From DAOTTI01 sp034437795 (GTDB lineage Bacteria; Chloroflexota; UBA11872; UBA12225): 20,286 nt of DNA. Position 1 is the first letter of the stretch, and every line of letters begins with the position of its first letter. The stretch lies in the NCBI GenBank assembly GCA_034437795.1, contig DAOTTI010000054.1, forward strand, positions 1 to 20,286, read 5' to 3'. Below the pieces are notes generated by a model, which saw only the letters and a program-made list of their open reading frames with translations, was not told where the DNA came from and did not search any database. Made by a program: the position numbers and the translations under genes. Shown in pieces: positions 1 to 7,031 of the stretch.

Positions 1-203
1 GCCTAGTGCTGTTTCAGACGACCTCTTTGGGAATGCAAGCCCGCGCACCAGGGAAGGCAATGCCAAATCGCTGGCCTGATGGTGCACTAGGGCGCGTACC
101 ACCTTTCTGGCGAGCCCCCATCGCCTGAACGGGGCTATCGGGGGCCATCACTCCGAGACTCCGAGAGCGCGCCACACGGCGGCGCGCATGGCCTCGCTTC
201 CTC
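1..203. other. Non-coding left edge, no gene supported
   Basis: No open frame here has convincing protein character; the available frames are short and arginine- or proline-rich in the way expected of random high-GC DNA. An 8-bp inverted pair, cctagtgc (2-9) and gcactagg (84-91), is visible but too short to define an element. I see no RNA gene or clear promoter. Confidence 0.5.
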
Positions 204-420
204 GGGGAAATGGGCGGCCATTTCCATGCGGCGCTGGTGCCCCAGAGGGGCATGACAGGGGCATGACCGAGTATTCACCAGCGGAGCCCTCACCGGCGCC
301 CGCTCCGCGGGCCCCCGCTCTCCCATAGGGAGAGGGAGCCACTCTAGCTCCCGCGGCCATCCCGACCGCGCCCTCTCCCCATGGGAGAAGGAACGCCTCG
401 CTGGCCGTGAATAACCCAGG
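204..420. repeat. Hairpin-rich intergenic repeat, copy A
   Basis: This non-coding stretch contains a perfect inverted repeat ggaaatgg-gcgg-ccatttcc (206-225), a second hairpin tgcccc-aga-ggggca (238-252), and a third ctctccc-ata-gggagag (318-334). Its right end (about 365-420), read on the minus strand, gives ggttattcacggccag followed by a cttctccc...gggagaggg-like block. The same building blocks occur in the same order at 9738-9878. The arms near 270 and 400 are imperfect inverted copies of each other, so the element looks like a small inverted-repeat (MITE- or REP-like) sequence. It lies just past the stop of the minus-strand gene at 421, so its hairpins may also help terminate that transcript. 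Boundaries are approximate. Confidence 0.6.
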
Positions 421-1542
421 CTAGCCCTGTGGCAGCAGCAGATCGGCCACGACGGGGAGGTGGTCGGAGCCTCTGGATGAGGGCCAGACGCGGGCGCGCG
501 TCACGGCCAGGTGGGGCGAGTAGAGGATGTAGTCGAGGCGCAGGAGGGGGACGGGAATGGTGACCCGCCACGGCCCGAGGCGGGCGCGGCGCCCGACGGG
601 AAAGGTGTGGCCGAAGCCCCATCCCGCGCTCCGGTAAGCGTCGGCTAACCCCGCGCTGCGCAGGGCGCGGTACTCCGGCGTCTGGTCGGTCAGGTTGAGG
701 TCGCCCGCCACCACCAGTCCCTGCGGCCCTTGCGCCAGGGCGCGCAGGCGCGGCACCAGTGTCGCGATCTCGGTCGTTCGCCCGGTGGTGGTCTCGCCGG
801 TAGGCAAGGCAGGGAGGGACAGCGGACCGTCAGCCCGCGGGCGCCAGCGGGTAGTGGGAGTACTCAGGTGGAGGTTCACGACGTGCAGGCGCCGGCCTGC
901 CACGTCCAGGACGGCATGCTGCCACTGGGCGCCTCGCTCAGAGCCCGGCCACTGCTCTTCGGCCTCGATGGGGAAGCGGCTCCAGATGCCCGTACCGCCC
1001 CAGCCGCCGGTACGCAGCCGGCTATAGGGGTAGGAGACGCCCAGCGCCTCGTGCATGGCGCCGGCCAGGGAGGCCCCCAACTCCTGGACCAGGATCACGT
1101 CCGGGTCAGCCTGCGCAATTACCGCCAGAATGCCGCCTGCCGGCCGTGACTGCGCCAGCAGGTTGAAGGTCATGACCCTGACCGGCACGCCATCCAGCGG
1201 GGCCCCGGTAAAGGTAGCGAAGCTGGTCGCGAGGTGCGCTGGGCGGGGGAGGAAGAGCTCCCCGTACAGCCAGGCGAAGATGAGCCAGGGCGCGGCCGCG
1301 GCCAGGAGCGCCTGCCGGGTGCGGGCAATCGCCGCCGTCGCCAGCCAGAGGGGCAGGGGCAGGAACAGCAGGGGCGTAAACTCGCTCACTAGCGCCAGGA
1401 GATCGCTCGCGCGAGACCACAGGCGGCCGGCCGGCGCGAGCGGCTCCAGTAGGACGAGCGCCGGCCGCGCGAGCAGGTAGCCGGCCAGGGCCGCGGTGTG
1501 CGCGAGCGGCAGCCAACCGATGGCGAGGCGCATACGGTTCAC
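421..1542 (-). CDS. Membrane-anchored endonuclease/exonuclease/phosphatase family protein
   Basis: The 373-aa protein has an N-terminal membrane part (hydrophobic segments about residues 7-35, 48-72 and 78-97) followed by a complete EEP domain, the fold of DNase I, AP endonucleases and some phospholipid phosphatases. Visible family motifs are MTFNLL (N127), VQE (E154), VNLHLS (H225), AGDLN (D281, N283), LDYIL (D337) and the terminal GSDHLP (D360, H361). All the usual metal-binding and catalytic positions therefore appear intact. The membrane helices place the domain at, and probably outside, the membrane. The substrate cannot be told from sequence: nucleic acid, phosphodiester or lipid phosphate are all possible. 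The start is GTG at 1542, with an ATG three codons in (1533) as alternative; neither has a strong ribosome site. It is divergent from the EPS genes and may be unrelated to them. Confidence 0.9.
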   Translation of the reverse strand: MNRMRLAIGWLPLAHTAALAGYLLARPALVLLEPLAPAGRLWSRASDLLALVSEFTPLLFLPLPLWLATAAIARTRQALLAAAAPWLIFAWLYGELFLPRPAHLATSFATFTGAPLDGVPVRVMTFNLLAQSRPAGGILAVIAQADPDVILVQELGASLAGAMHEALGVSYPYSRLRTGGWGGTGIWSRFPIEAEEQWPGSERGAQWQHAVLDVAGRRLHVVNLHLSTPTTRWRPRADGPLSLPALPTGETTTGRTTEIATLVPRLRALAQGPQGLVVAGDLNLTDQTPEYRALRSAGLADAYRSAGWGFGHTFPVGRRARLGPWRVTIPVPLLRLDYILYSPHLAVTRARVWPSSRGSDHLPVVADLLLPQG

Positions 1543-1571
1543 AGTCTACATAGGCTCGGCCGGATGATTTG

Positions 1572-1600
1572 CTCAACCACATCACAACACGGCGTGAACC
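1572..1600 (+). promoter_or_regulatory. Heptamer array with 11-bp period (site 1)
   Basis: Three 7-bp units, ctcaacc (1572), cacaaca (1583) and gtgaacc (1594), are spaced exactly 11 bp apart. The array ends 107 bp before the start codon at 1708. The same geometry recurs at 4531, 6872 and 9894. Direct heptamers with 4-bp spacers are the known binding pattern of OmpR/PhoB-family response regulators. That this is a binding site is inference. Confidence 0.55.
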
Positions 1601-1707
1601 CGCGGCGAGACCTGGTACCGACACACTGTACTCGCCGCCCCTCTAAGCATCCGGCGAAGTGAAGTCATGCCGGGCATGGGCGGGGCTGAGATGGGAGATC
1701 CTGTGCC

Positions 1708-2649
1708 ATGGCTATTGGGGCGCTTACGCTCAACCGATCCACCACCAACTTCCGTGCGCCAGCGCCCGCACTGGTGATCGATGAGGATGCTCCCGCGATC
1801 CGGCGCCGCGTCGAGCTCGGGGGAGTACGCATCGATCAGGTGGACCTCCCGGGTGCCGTCCAGCGCCTCGGCGACTTCCTGGAGTCCGGAAGGGCCCATC
1901 AAGTGGTCACGGTGAACCTCGACTTCCTGAGCATTGCGGAGCGCCAACCAGAGTTCCGCGACCTGATCAATGGAGCGGACCTGGCGGTGGCCGACGGGAT
2001 GCCGCTGGTCTGGGCGTCGCGGCTGCAAGGGCAGCCGCTGCCGGAGCGCGTCACCGGAGTGGACCTCGTCGACGGGAGCTGCCGGCTAGCTGCGCAGACA
2101 GGCCATGGCGTGTTTCTGCTTGGCGCCGCCCCCGCCGTGGCGGCCGCGGCGGCTCGTACGCTCCAGGGGCGTTATCCCGCCCTGCGCGTTGCCGGGCTCT
2201 ACTCTCCACCGTTCGGTCCCCTTACTCCTGAGGAGGACGAGCGAATTGTGGACATGGTGCAGCGTGCGGCCCCCGGCTTCCTGTTCGTCGCCCTGGGCGC
2301 CCCTCGCCAGGACCTGTGGATCCGCCGCCATCTGCACCGGCTCAACGTGCCGGTGGCCATGGGAGTTGGCTGCGTCTTCGACCTGCTGGCCGGAGTGGTG
2401 AGCCGCGCGCCCCGATGGATGCAGTGCGCCGGCCTCGAGTGGGCCTATCGACTGGGTCAGGAGCCGGCGCGCCTGTGGCGGCGCTACCTGATCAACGACA
2501 TCCCCACCTTCGGACGCCTGGTCCTCACGGCGCTGCGCAAGCGGGAGGACATGGAAGGCGTGGGAGAGCCGGGTCAGGTGGACAGTCCCCGCAGCGTGGT
2601 AGTGGGCGAGCCGGTCGCACGCCCGTCCCCGGCGCGGCCGGCAGCGTAA
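1708..2649 (+). CDS. WecG/TagA/CpsF family glycosyltransferase
   Basis: The 313-aa protein belongs to the WecG/TagA/CpsF family (GT26), which adds the second sugar, often an N-acetylhexosaminuronate or N-acetylmannosamine, to an undecaprenyl-diphosphate-linked sugar on the inner face of the membrane. Family signatures seen are VTVNLDFL, the acidic ADLAVADGMPLVWASRLQG block, a Rv-G-dl block (RVTGVDL), LGAPRQDLWI, MGVGCVFDLLAGVVSRAPRW, and the closing EWAYRLGQEPARLWRRYL. About 35 residues before the domain and about 40 after it (proline- and valine-rich) are extra. The ATG at 1708 precedes MAIGALT; no strong ribosome site is visible. The gene heads a set that includes the polyprenyl-phosphate sugar transferase at 2994, which would make its acceptor. 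The 11-bp-phased array upstream suggests shared control with the main EPS operon. The sugar donor is not predictable. Confidence 0.93.
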   Translation: MAIGALTLNRSTTNFRAPAPALVIDEDAPAIRRRVELGGVRIDQVDLPGAVQRLGDFLESGRAHQVVTVNLDFLSIAERQPEFRDLINGADLAVADGMPLVWASRLQGQPLPERVTGVDLVDGSCRLAAQTGHGVFLLGAAPAVAAAAARTLQGRYPALRVAGLYSPPFGPLTPEEDERIVDMVQRAAPGFLFVALGAPRQDLWIRRHLHRLNVPVAMGVGCVFDLLAGVVSRAPRWMQCAGLEWAYRLGQEPARLWRRYLINDIPTFGRLVLTALRKREDMEGVGEPGQVDSPRSVVVGEPVARPSPARPAA

Positions 2650-2736
2650 GGGCGTATGCAGGCGTCGACAGCGGCAACGCTGGCCGACCCGCTGGGTGGA
2701 ACAGCCGACGCAACGGGAGGACGAGGAGCGCACGCA

Positions 2737-2943
2737 ATGCCGGAACTACGAGGCACGTACGACGAAGGGCTGGAGCGTGACGATCGCTGGGAGGGCGCCT
2801 CATCCGCCCTGCTACTGGTGGTGGCGGCGCTGTGCTGGATCTGGCTGTGGCTCTCGCCCTGGCTCTCACCTCTGCTCGAGCTCTCCTCCAGCCAGCACCG
2901 GCACATCATCAACCGATCAGACGACATCTACGACCTCTTCTAG
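2737..2943 (+). CDS. Small single-helix membrane protein, unknown function
   Basis: I do not recognise a family. The 68-aa product (MPELRGTYDEG...) has an acidic N-terminal segment, one hydrophobic helix rich in Leu and Trp (about residues 24-48), and a short polar C-terminal tail ending in DDIYDLF. I chose the ATG at 2737 because gaggag lies 8 bases before it. An upstream in-frame ATG at 2656, 6 bp after the preceding gene, would give 95 aa, but the extra residues look like low-complexity Ala/Gly/Thr sequence. It sits between the WecG-like gene and the sugar-phosphate transferase, in the same direction, so it is probably co-transcribed. It may be a helper of a membrane-bound EPS enzyme, which is inference from position alone. 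Confidence 0.6.
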   Translation: MPELRGTYDEGLERDDRWEGASSALLLVVAALCWIWLWLSPWLSPLLELSSSQHRHIINRSDDIYDLF

Positions 2944-2993
2944 ACCGGTGTCATCGCAAGCGCCGCTAAGGGTCTCCTGGATGAGAGTGAAAC

Positions 2994-4481
2994 ATGAGCA
3001 CGCTTAGCCTTTACGGTCCCGACCGCGTCTGGTCACTTGGAACGGACGGCGACTGGGCCGCCTCCCGTGAGCGGGCCGCGCGCCTTCTCTCCGCGCTTAC
3101 CTGCGTTTGCCTGCTGGTGATGGACCTTGCCGTGGGGGTGGGGGCCTTCCTCCTGGCCCACTGGGTGCGGTTCATCGTCCCCGACGACGGTGCCGCCGCG
3201 CTTGGGCTTGAGCAGTATGCGTGGATGGGCCTCACGGTCAGTTGCTTCACCTCGTTCCTCTTCGCGTTCCACGGTCTCTACGACCTGGAGCGCCACGTCA
3301 GCTGGCCGGCGCGCCTCCACCTGGTCCTCTCGTCGGTGTCTACGGCGCTCGTCATCAGCGTCGCCGTGTCGTTCTTCCTCGGTGATCAGCGGTTCTCCCG
3401 CCTGTGGTTCGCCGCCGGCTGGGCGTTCGCGGTGCTCGGTCTCACGCTCTGGCGCGGGCTGGCCAACCGGCTCTATCTGGCCGTGCGGGCGGCCGTGGCC
3501 CCGGCCAACCGGGTGCTGGTCGTTGGCGCCAATCGGCTCGGGCAGGACGTGGCGCGCGAGCTGGCCTCCCAGTACCAGGTGGTAGGCTATGTCGATAACG
3601 GCAGCGACCTCGATCCGGCAGACAGCCACGCCTCACTGCCCCTGCTGGGGACTATCGCCCAGCTCGAGCAGATTGTGCACGGCTACGGCATCAATGAGGT
3701 CATCGTCGCGCTACCCGCCCATCGGCGCGAACAGGTCAATCGCATCATCGCGCGAGGCTTCCGCCGGCGGGTCACAGTGAAGCTGCTGCCGGAGCTGCCG
3801 GAGCTGGGCCAGCTCCTGCCGGAACGGTTCGAGATCTCTCGCCTGGCCGGGCGGCCATACATCGGGTTCGTGCCGGTGGCAAAGGTTTCCTGGCTGAAGC
3901 GCGCGCTCGACGTCATCCTCACCAGCCTAGGTCTGCTGGTCCTAGCGCCCCTGCTGGTGGCGATCGCGATCGCGATCAAGCTCGATTCGCCGGGACCGGT
4001 GTTTTATCGCCAGGAACGGGTGGGCAAGGACGGCCGGCGTTTCTGGATCCTGAAGTTCCGCTCAATGCGGCAGGACGCCGACCAGCTGCTGGCGGCACTC
4101 CGAGAGCACAACGAAGCGAGCGGCCCCCTCTTCAAGATGCGGGTGGACCCGCGTGTCACCCGCGTGGGACGCGTCCTCCGGCGGTTGAGCCTGGACGAGC
4201 TGCCGCAGTTGTTTAATGTGCTCAAGGGCGAGATGAGCCTGGTGGGCCCGCGGCCGCCGATCCCGTCCGAGGTGGAGCAGTACGAGGACTGGCAGCACGG
4301 GCGCCTGCGCGCAATGCCCGGGATCACCGGCCTGTGGCAGGTGAGCGGCCGGAGCGAGGTGCCCTTCCACGACATGGTGCGTCTGGACCTGCACTACATC
4401 CGCAACTGGTCACTTGGCCTCGACCTGGAGATCCTGTGGCGCACCATTCCCGCCGTCCTTACCAGCCGCGGTGCGTATTGA
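2994..4481 (+). CDS. Polyprenyl-phosphate sugar-phosphate transferase (EPS initiating enzyme, WbaP/WcaJ type)
   Basis: The 495-aa protein has the two-part build of the polyisoprenyl-phosphate hexose-1-phosphate transferases. An N-terminal multi-helix membrane region (about residues 35-160) leads into a Rossmann-like CoA-binding-type domain (about 175-290, starting RVLVVGANRLGQDVA). The C-terminal catalytic domain contains KRALDVILTSLGLLVLAPLL, DSPGPVFYRQERVGKDGRRF, KFRSMR, SLDELPQLFNVLKGEMSLVG (from residue 399) with GPRP, and GITGLWQVSGR. It would transfer a sugar 1-phosphate from a nucleotide sugar to undecaprenyl phosphate, the first step of glycan assembly. Length is typical. The start is ATG 2994 with a gagag-type site upstream. 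It follows the WecG-like gene, which would act on its product. Whether the sugar is glucose, galactose or another hexose cannot be read from sequence. Confidence 0.95.
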   Translation: MSTLSLYGPDRVWSLGTDGDWAASRERAARLLSALTCVCLLVMDLAVGVGAFLLAHWVRFIVPDDGAAALGLEQYAWMGLTVSCFTSFLFAFHGLYDLERHVSWPARLHLVLSSVSTALVISVAVSFFLGDQRFSRLWFAAGWAFAVLGLTLWRGLANRLYLAVRAAVAPANRVLVVGANRLGQDVARELASQYQVVGYVDNGSDLDPADSHASLPLLGTIAQLEQIVHGYGINEVIVALPAHRREQVNRIIARGFRRRVTVKLLPELPELGQLLPERFEISRLAGRPYIGFVPVAKVSWLKRALDVILTSLGLLVLAPLLVAIAIAIKLDSPGPVFYRQERVGKDGRRFWILKFRSMRQDADQLLAALREHNEASGPLFKMRVDPRVTRVGRVLRRLSLDELPQLFNVLKGEMSLVGPRPPIPSEVEQYEDWQHGRLRAMPGITGLWQVSGRSEVPFHDMVRLDLHYIRNWSLGLDLEILWRTIPAVLTSRGAY

Positions 4482-4530
4482 CCTGCGTCATGACGACCTA
4501 CGCCATGGCGGCGCCAGCGGCTCACGACCG

Positions 4531-4585
4531 CGCAACACGAACGCAACCAGCCATGCACCGCGATGCACCCGTGGTCAGGTACGTT
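4531..4585 (+). promoter_or_regulatory. Heptamer array with 11-bp period (site 2) and possible -10
   Basis: Units cgcaaca (4531), cgcaacc (4542) and atgcacc (4553) are spaced exactly 11 bp apart, with a weaker fourth unit tgcaccc at 4564. A TANNNT-type hexamer, TACGTT (4580-4585), begins 9 nt after the fourth unit, as expected if an activator replaces the -35 element. The third unit ends 90 bp before the start codon at 4650. This array is more degenerate than those at 6872 and 9894. Confidence 0.45.
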
Positions 4586-4649
4586 CATCGCCGGCATGGC
4601 CTGCACTGACCGTTGCCCTGTAGGGAGCACTAGAAAGGACTGTAAGCGA

Positions 4650-5297
4650 ATGAAAGGCCAGCGAGAGATGCGTAACGGAAGAGCTGCGTCCACAAGGTGG
4701 CGCTTTGGCGTGATGGGCCTGGTGGGGGCCTTGGCGCTGGCGATGGTAACCGCGTCGCCGGCCGGGGCGCAGACTGCCTGCACCACCTCAAGCGGTCAGG
4801 TGATGGTGGAATTTCTGGGGGTTGGCACCAACAACACGATCTTGATGGAGCAGCTGGACGGAGCGTATCAGGGCGACGTGCGGGTGCGTGTCTACTGCGG
4901 GATCGACAACCAGCTCGTTCCCAATTCCGTGGTGAGGATATCCACGACCGTGCCGAACAGCTTCGTCCGGACCGACCCGAGCACGAACACCTGGATAGCC
5001 GCCACGGAGCCGGCCTACGCCGAGGTCAGCCTACCCACCGGTGAAGGGATCATCTCGATCAAGTCGCCCGATCCAGGGCTGACCGGCTGGAAGGCGCGGG
5101 TCGGGGCGAGCACGGTAATAGTCACGAACGCTTATGGACAGCCGGTCGCTGGTACCGGTGGCTATCCGACGGCGAGCGGGGCCATCTGGGCGCAGACGCC
5201 TGCGCTTGGCAGCGTTGCCCTATTTGGTACGGGCGCTCTGGGGATGGCAAGCTATGCCCTGTTCCGCTGGCGAGCAAGGCGCCAGATAAGCATCTGA
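4650..5297 (+). CDS. Secreted protein with exosortase-type C-terminal tail (predicted substrate)
   Basis: The 215-aa protein begins with a long signal peptide: basic residues, a hydrophobic core VMGLVGALALAMVTA, and a probable cut near AGAQ (about residue 41). A soluble region of about 140 residues follows, with only two cysteines (TACTT and VYCGID), possibly a disulfide. Then comes a Gly/Thr/Pro-rich linker (about 165-184) and a C-terminal tail: a helix of about 20 residues starting LGSVALFGTG and an Arg cluster RWRARR at 206-211. That signal-body-helix-arginine layout is the known plan of exosortase substrates. The classic Pro-Glu-Pro is absent; the residues before the helix read QTPALG. 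The body matches no family I recognise. ATG 4650 is chosen for the aaagga site 10 bases upstream; ATG 4668 is an alternative. The exosortase gene follows after 33 bp, making a dedicated pair likely. Confidence 0.85.
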   Translation: MKGQREMRNGRAASTRWRFGVMGLVGALALAMVTASPAGAQTACTTSSGQVMVEFLGVGTNNTILMEQLDGAYQGDVRVRVYCGIDNQLVPNSVVRISTTVPNSFVRTDPSTNTWIAATEPAYAEVSLPTGEGIISIKSPDPGLTGWKARVGASTVIVTNAYGQPVAGTGGYPTASGAIWAQTPALGSVALFGTGALGMASYALFRWRARRQISI

Positions 5298-5330
5298 CGC
5301 GGCCAAACACCCTAAAGCGCGACAAGGATC

Positions 5331-6251
5331 ATGGAGTATCACGCGCGGTGGTCCTCCCCGTCTGGTGCCCTGGCGGCCCCACCGGCCGCCAGGCTCACTG
5401 GGCTGGCGGGATCGCGCTTGCCCGGCATCTCCATAAGGCTGGCGCTGCTCATGATCACCGGCCTGTTCGTTTGGCCTGCCTTTGCCCACGCGTTCGAGGT
5501 CTGGTCGACGACGCAGGAGTTCAGCTACGGCTTCCTCGTCCCGCCAATCAGCGTGCTGCTCGTGTGGTGGCGGTGGCGGGAGGTGGGGAAGACGGCAGGC
5601 CGCGGGGCATGGATGGGGCTACCAATAGTGGTCGGGGCTGTGGCGCTCGCTCTCTTTGGGCACCGCGCCGCCATCAACGCCATTATCGGCCTGGCTGTGA
5701 TCCCCTTGCTCTGGGGGATGGCCATCTTCCTGTGGGGCTGGAGCGCCGCGCGGATCCTGGCCTTCCCCATCGGGTTTCTGGCCTTTGGTCTGGGGCTGTA
5801 CCGCGGGCTCTTAGGCTCGGTGGGCTTCGCCCTGCAGGAAGTCACCGCAGCCGGTGCGGGCACGCTGGGGGCTGGTCTGGGGCTCCCCGTGGTGCGCGAC
5901 GGCCTGGTGCTTCGTGGAGAGCGGTTCGCCTTCATTGTGGCAGAGGCCTGCTCGGGGATGGGCTCATTGCTCTCGCTGCTCGCCCTGGCCGCGCTGTGGA
6001 TCTATCTCGCGGGGGGTAGCTGGCGCGCGCGCCTGGCGGTCCTGCTGAGCGTGGCGCCGTTGGTGATCGTGGCGAACATTACGCGTGTGACGCTGGTACT
6101 GGTCGTCGCTTCGTGGTTTGGCGCGGAGGCGGCGCTCGGGTTCTTTCATGGTGCCTCCAGCCTCGTCCTCTTTGGGATCGCGCTGGCAGGCCTGTTGCTG
6201 GTCAGTTGGGTCGCCGGATGCAAGACGCCCCGTTTCGCTATCTCATCCTGA
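5331..6251 (+). CDS. Exosortase (transmembrane cysteine transpeptidase)
   Basis: The 306-aa, almost wholly hydrophobic protein has about eight predicted membrane helices. Exosortase family motifs are clear: EFSYGFLVPPISVLLVWWRW early on, the loop VVRDGLVLRGERFAFIV, then EACSGMGSL carrying the catalytic Cys207, NITRVTL carrying Arg252, and FFHGASSLVLFG carrying His273. These are the three residues essential in the family, which cleaves proteins at a C-terminal sorting tail at the membrane and is thought to pass them to an acceptor on the cell surface. It lies between its predicted substrate (ends 5297) and an EpsI-like gene that overlaps its end by 34 bp, within an EPS locus, the usual setting. 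The start ATG 5331 has acaagg shortly before it. The subtype is not assigned. Confidence 0.94.
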   Translation: MEYHARWSSPSGALAAPPAARLTGLAGSRLPGISIRLALLMITGLFVWPAFAHAFEVWSTTQEFSYGFLVPPISVLLVWWRWREVGKTAGRGAWMGLPIVVGAVALALFGHRAAINAIIGLAVIPLLWGMAIFLWGWSAARILAFPIGFLAFGLGLYRGLLGSVGFALQEVTAAGAGTLGAGLGLPVVRDGLVLRGERFAFIVAEACSGMGSLLSLLALAALWIYLAGGSWRARLAVLLSVAPLVIVANITRVTLVLVVASWFGAEAALGFFHGASSLVLFGIALAGLLLVSWVAGCKTPRFAISS

Positions 6252-6844
6252 TCGCCGTTCTGGCCGCGGGAAACGTGCTGCTGGCCACGCTGGCGGATAA
6301 GCCAGTAGCCGGCACTGCCCGCTGGCCGGCGGATGACGCCTTCTACGCCGTTGCCGGCTGGGTGACCACCGGCGGATCGGTCGAGGAGGTGCATGGCGCC
6401 TATCTCGTGCAGCGCGACTACCTCCGGCCGGACGGTGCCCAGGCGCGTCTGGCCATCATTACCAGTCCAGAAGCCAAGCGCATCTACAAGGCCACCGCCG
6501 ATGCCCCGTTCCTCGGCAGCGGGTTTACGGTTGACCGGGCGCCGCCGAGTGTCGTGCCGCCGGCGCCTGGGCGGGAGGCGCTCGTCGCCCGCCGTGGCCA
6601 GGATCTCTGGCTGGTGCTGTACGCCTACGGTGAGCGACGCGGTCTGCTGGGCAACGGGCCGTACAGCTGGGGGATGGTAGCGCTGGACTCCATTGTGGCG
6701 CGCCCCAACCACTACTTCCGCGCGAACATCATCATGGCCCTGGAGGGGCTCGACCCAGCGCGGGCGCGGCACGCCGTAGCGCTCGCGGACACATTGTTCC
6801 TCCGCCTGGCCTCCTGGTACGGCCAGGTCGTGGCGCTCTCGTAG
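6218..6844 (+). CDS. EpsI-like exosortase-associated protein
   Basis: The 208-aa protein has one N-terminal membrane helix (about residues 7-25, LILIAVLAAGNVLLATLA) and a domain of about 180 residues outside the membrane. It resembles the EpsI/DUF3485 family, which is found either as a separate gene beside, or as a C-terminal fusion to, exosortases. Supporting features are an early GWVTTGG block followed by a YLVQRDYLRPDG segment, a central VLYAYGERRGL strand, and a C-terminal helical part. Similarity is by pattern, not by a signature that settles it, so part of the call rests on position. ATG 6218 is chosen because it gives the membrane helix immediately and overlaps the exosortase end by 34 bp, implying translational coupling. 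An upstream GTG-initiated reading would add about 35 shadow residues. Its role is not established; in other systems it is needed with the exosortase. Confidence 0.78.
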   Translation: MQDAPFRYLILIAVLAAGNVLLATLADKPVAGTARWPADDAFYAVAGWVTTGGSVEEVHGAYLVQRDYLRPDGAQARLAIITSPEAKRIYKATADAPFLGSGFTVDRAPPSVVPPAPGREALVARRGQDLWLVLYAYGERRGLLGNGPYSWGMVALDSIVARPNHYFRANIIMALEGLDPARARHAVALADTLFLRLASWYGQVVALS

Positions 6845-6871
6845 GCCCTGCGACCGGCCCGCAACCGGCAT

Positions 6872-6937
6872 CTCAACCGCATCTCAACCAGGCGCGCATC
6901 GGCGCCGTACCGGCGCTCAACGGCCTGGCCGTAGAGT
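6872..6937 (+). promoter_or_regulatory. Heptamer array with 11-bp period (site 3) and possible -10
   Basis: Perfect ctcaacc units occur at 6872 and 6883, 11 bp apart, and ctcaacg occurs at 6916, exactly 33 bp (three periods) further on. The hexamer TAGAGT (6932-6937) fits the TANNNT pattern of a -10 element and begins 9 nt after the last unit. The start codon at 7032 lies 109 bp beyond the array. This is the clearest promoter-like arrangement of the four arrays. Confidence 0.6.
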
Positions 6938-7031
6938 AGGCAGGACGAGCCATCAGCGCTGGCCGACGATGCGCGGCGGCGCGCGCCCGCGACCAGGTAC
7001 GCGCGAACATGGCTCGCAGGAGCAAAGATCG

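Noticed and set aside
2..91. 8-bp inverted pair cctagtgc / gcactagg as ends of an insertion sequence
   Set aside because: It is too short, with no transposase remnant between the arms and no target-site duplication.
3961..3979. Tandem GATCGC run in the sugar-phosphate transferase gene
   Set aside because: It encodes Ala-Ile repeats of a membrane helix in a conserved protein; codon use explains it.
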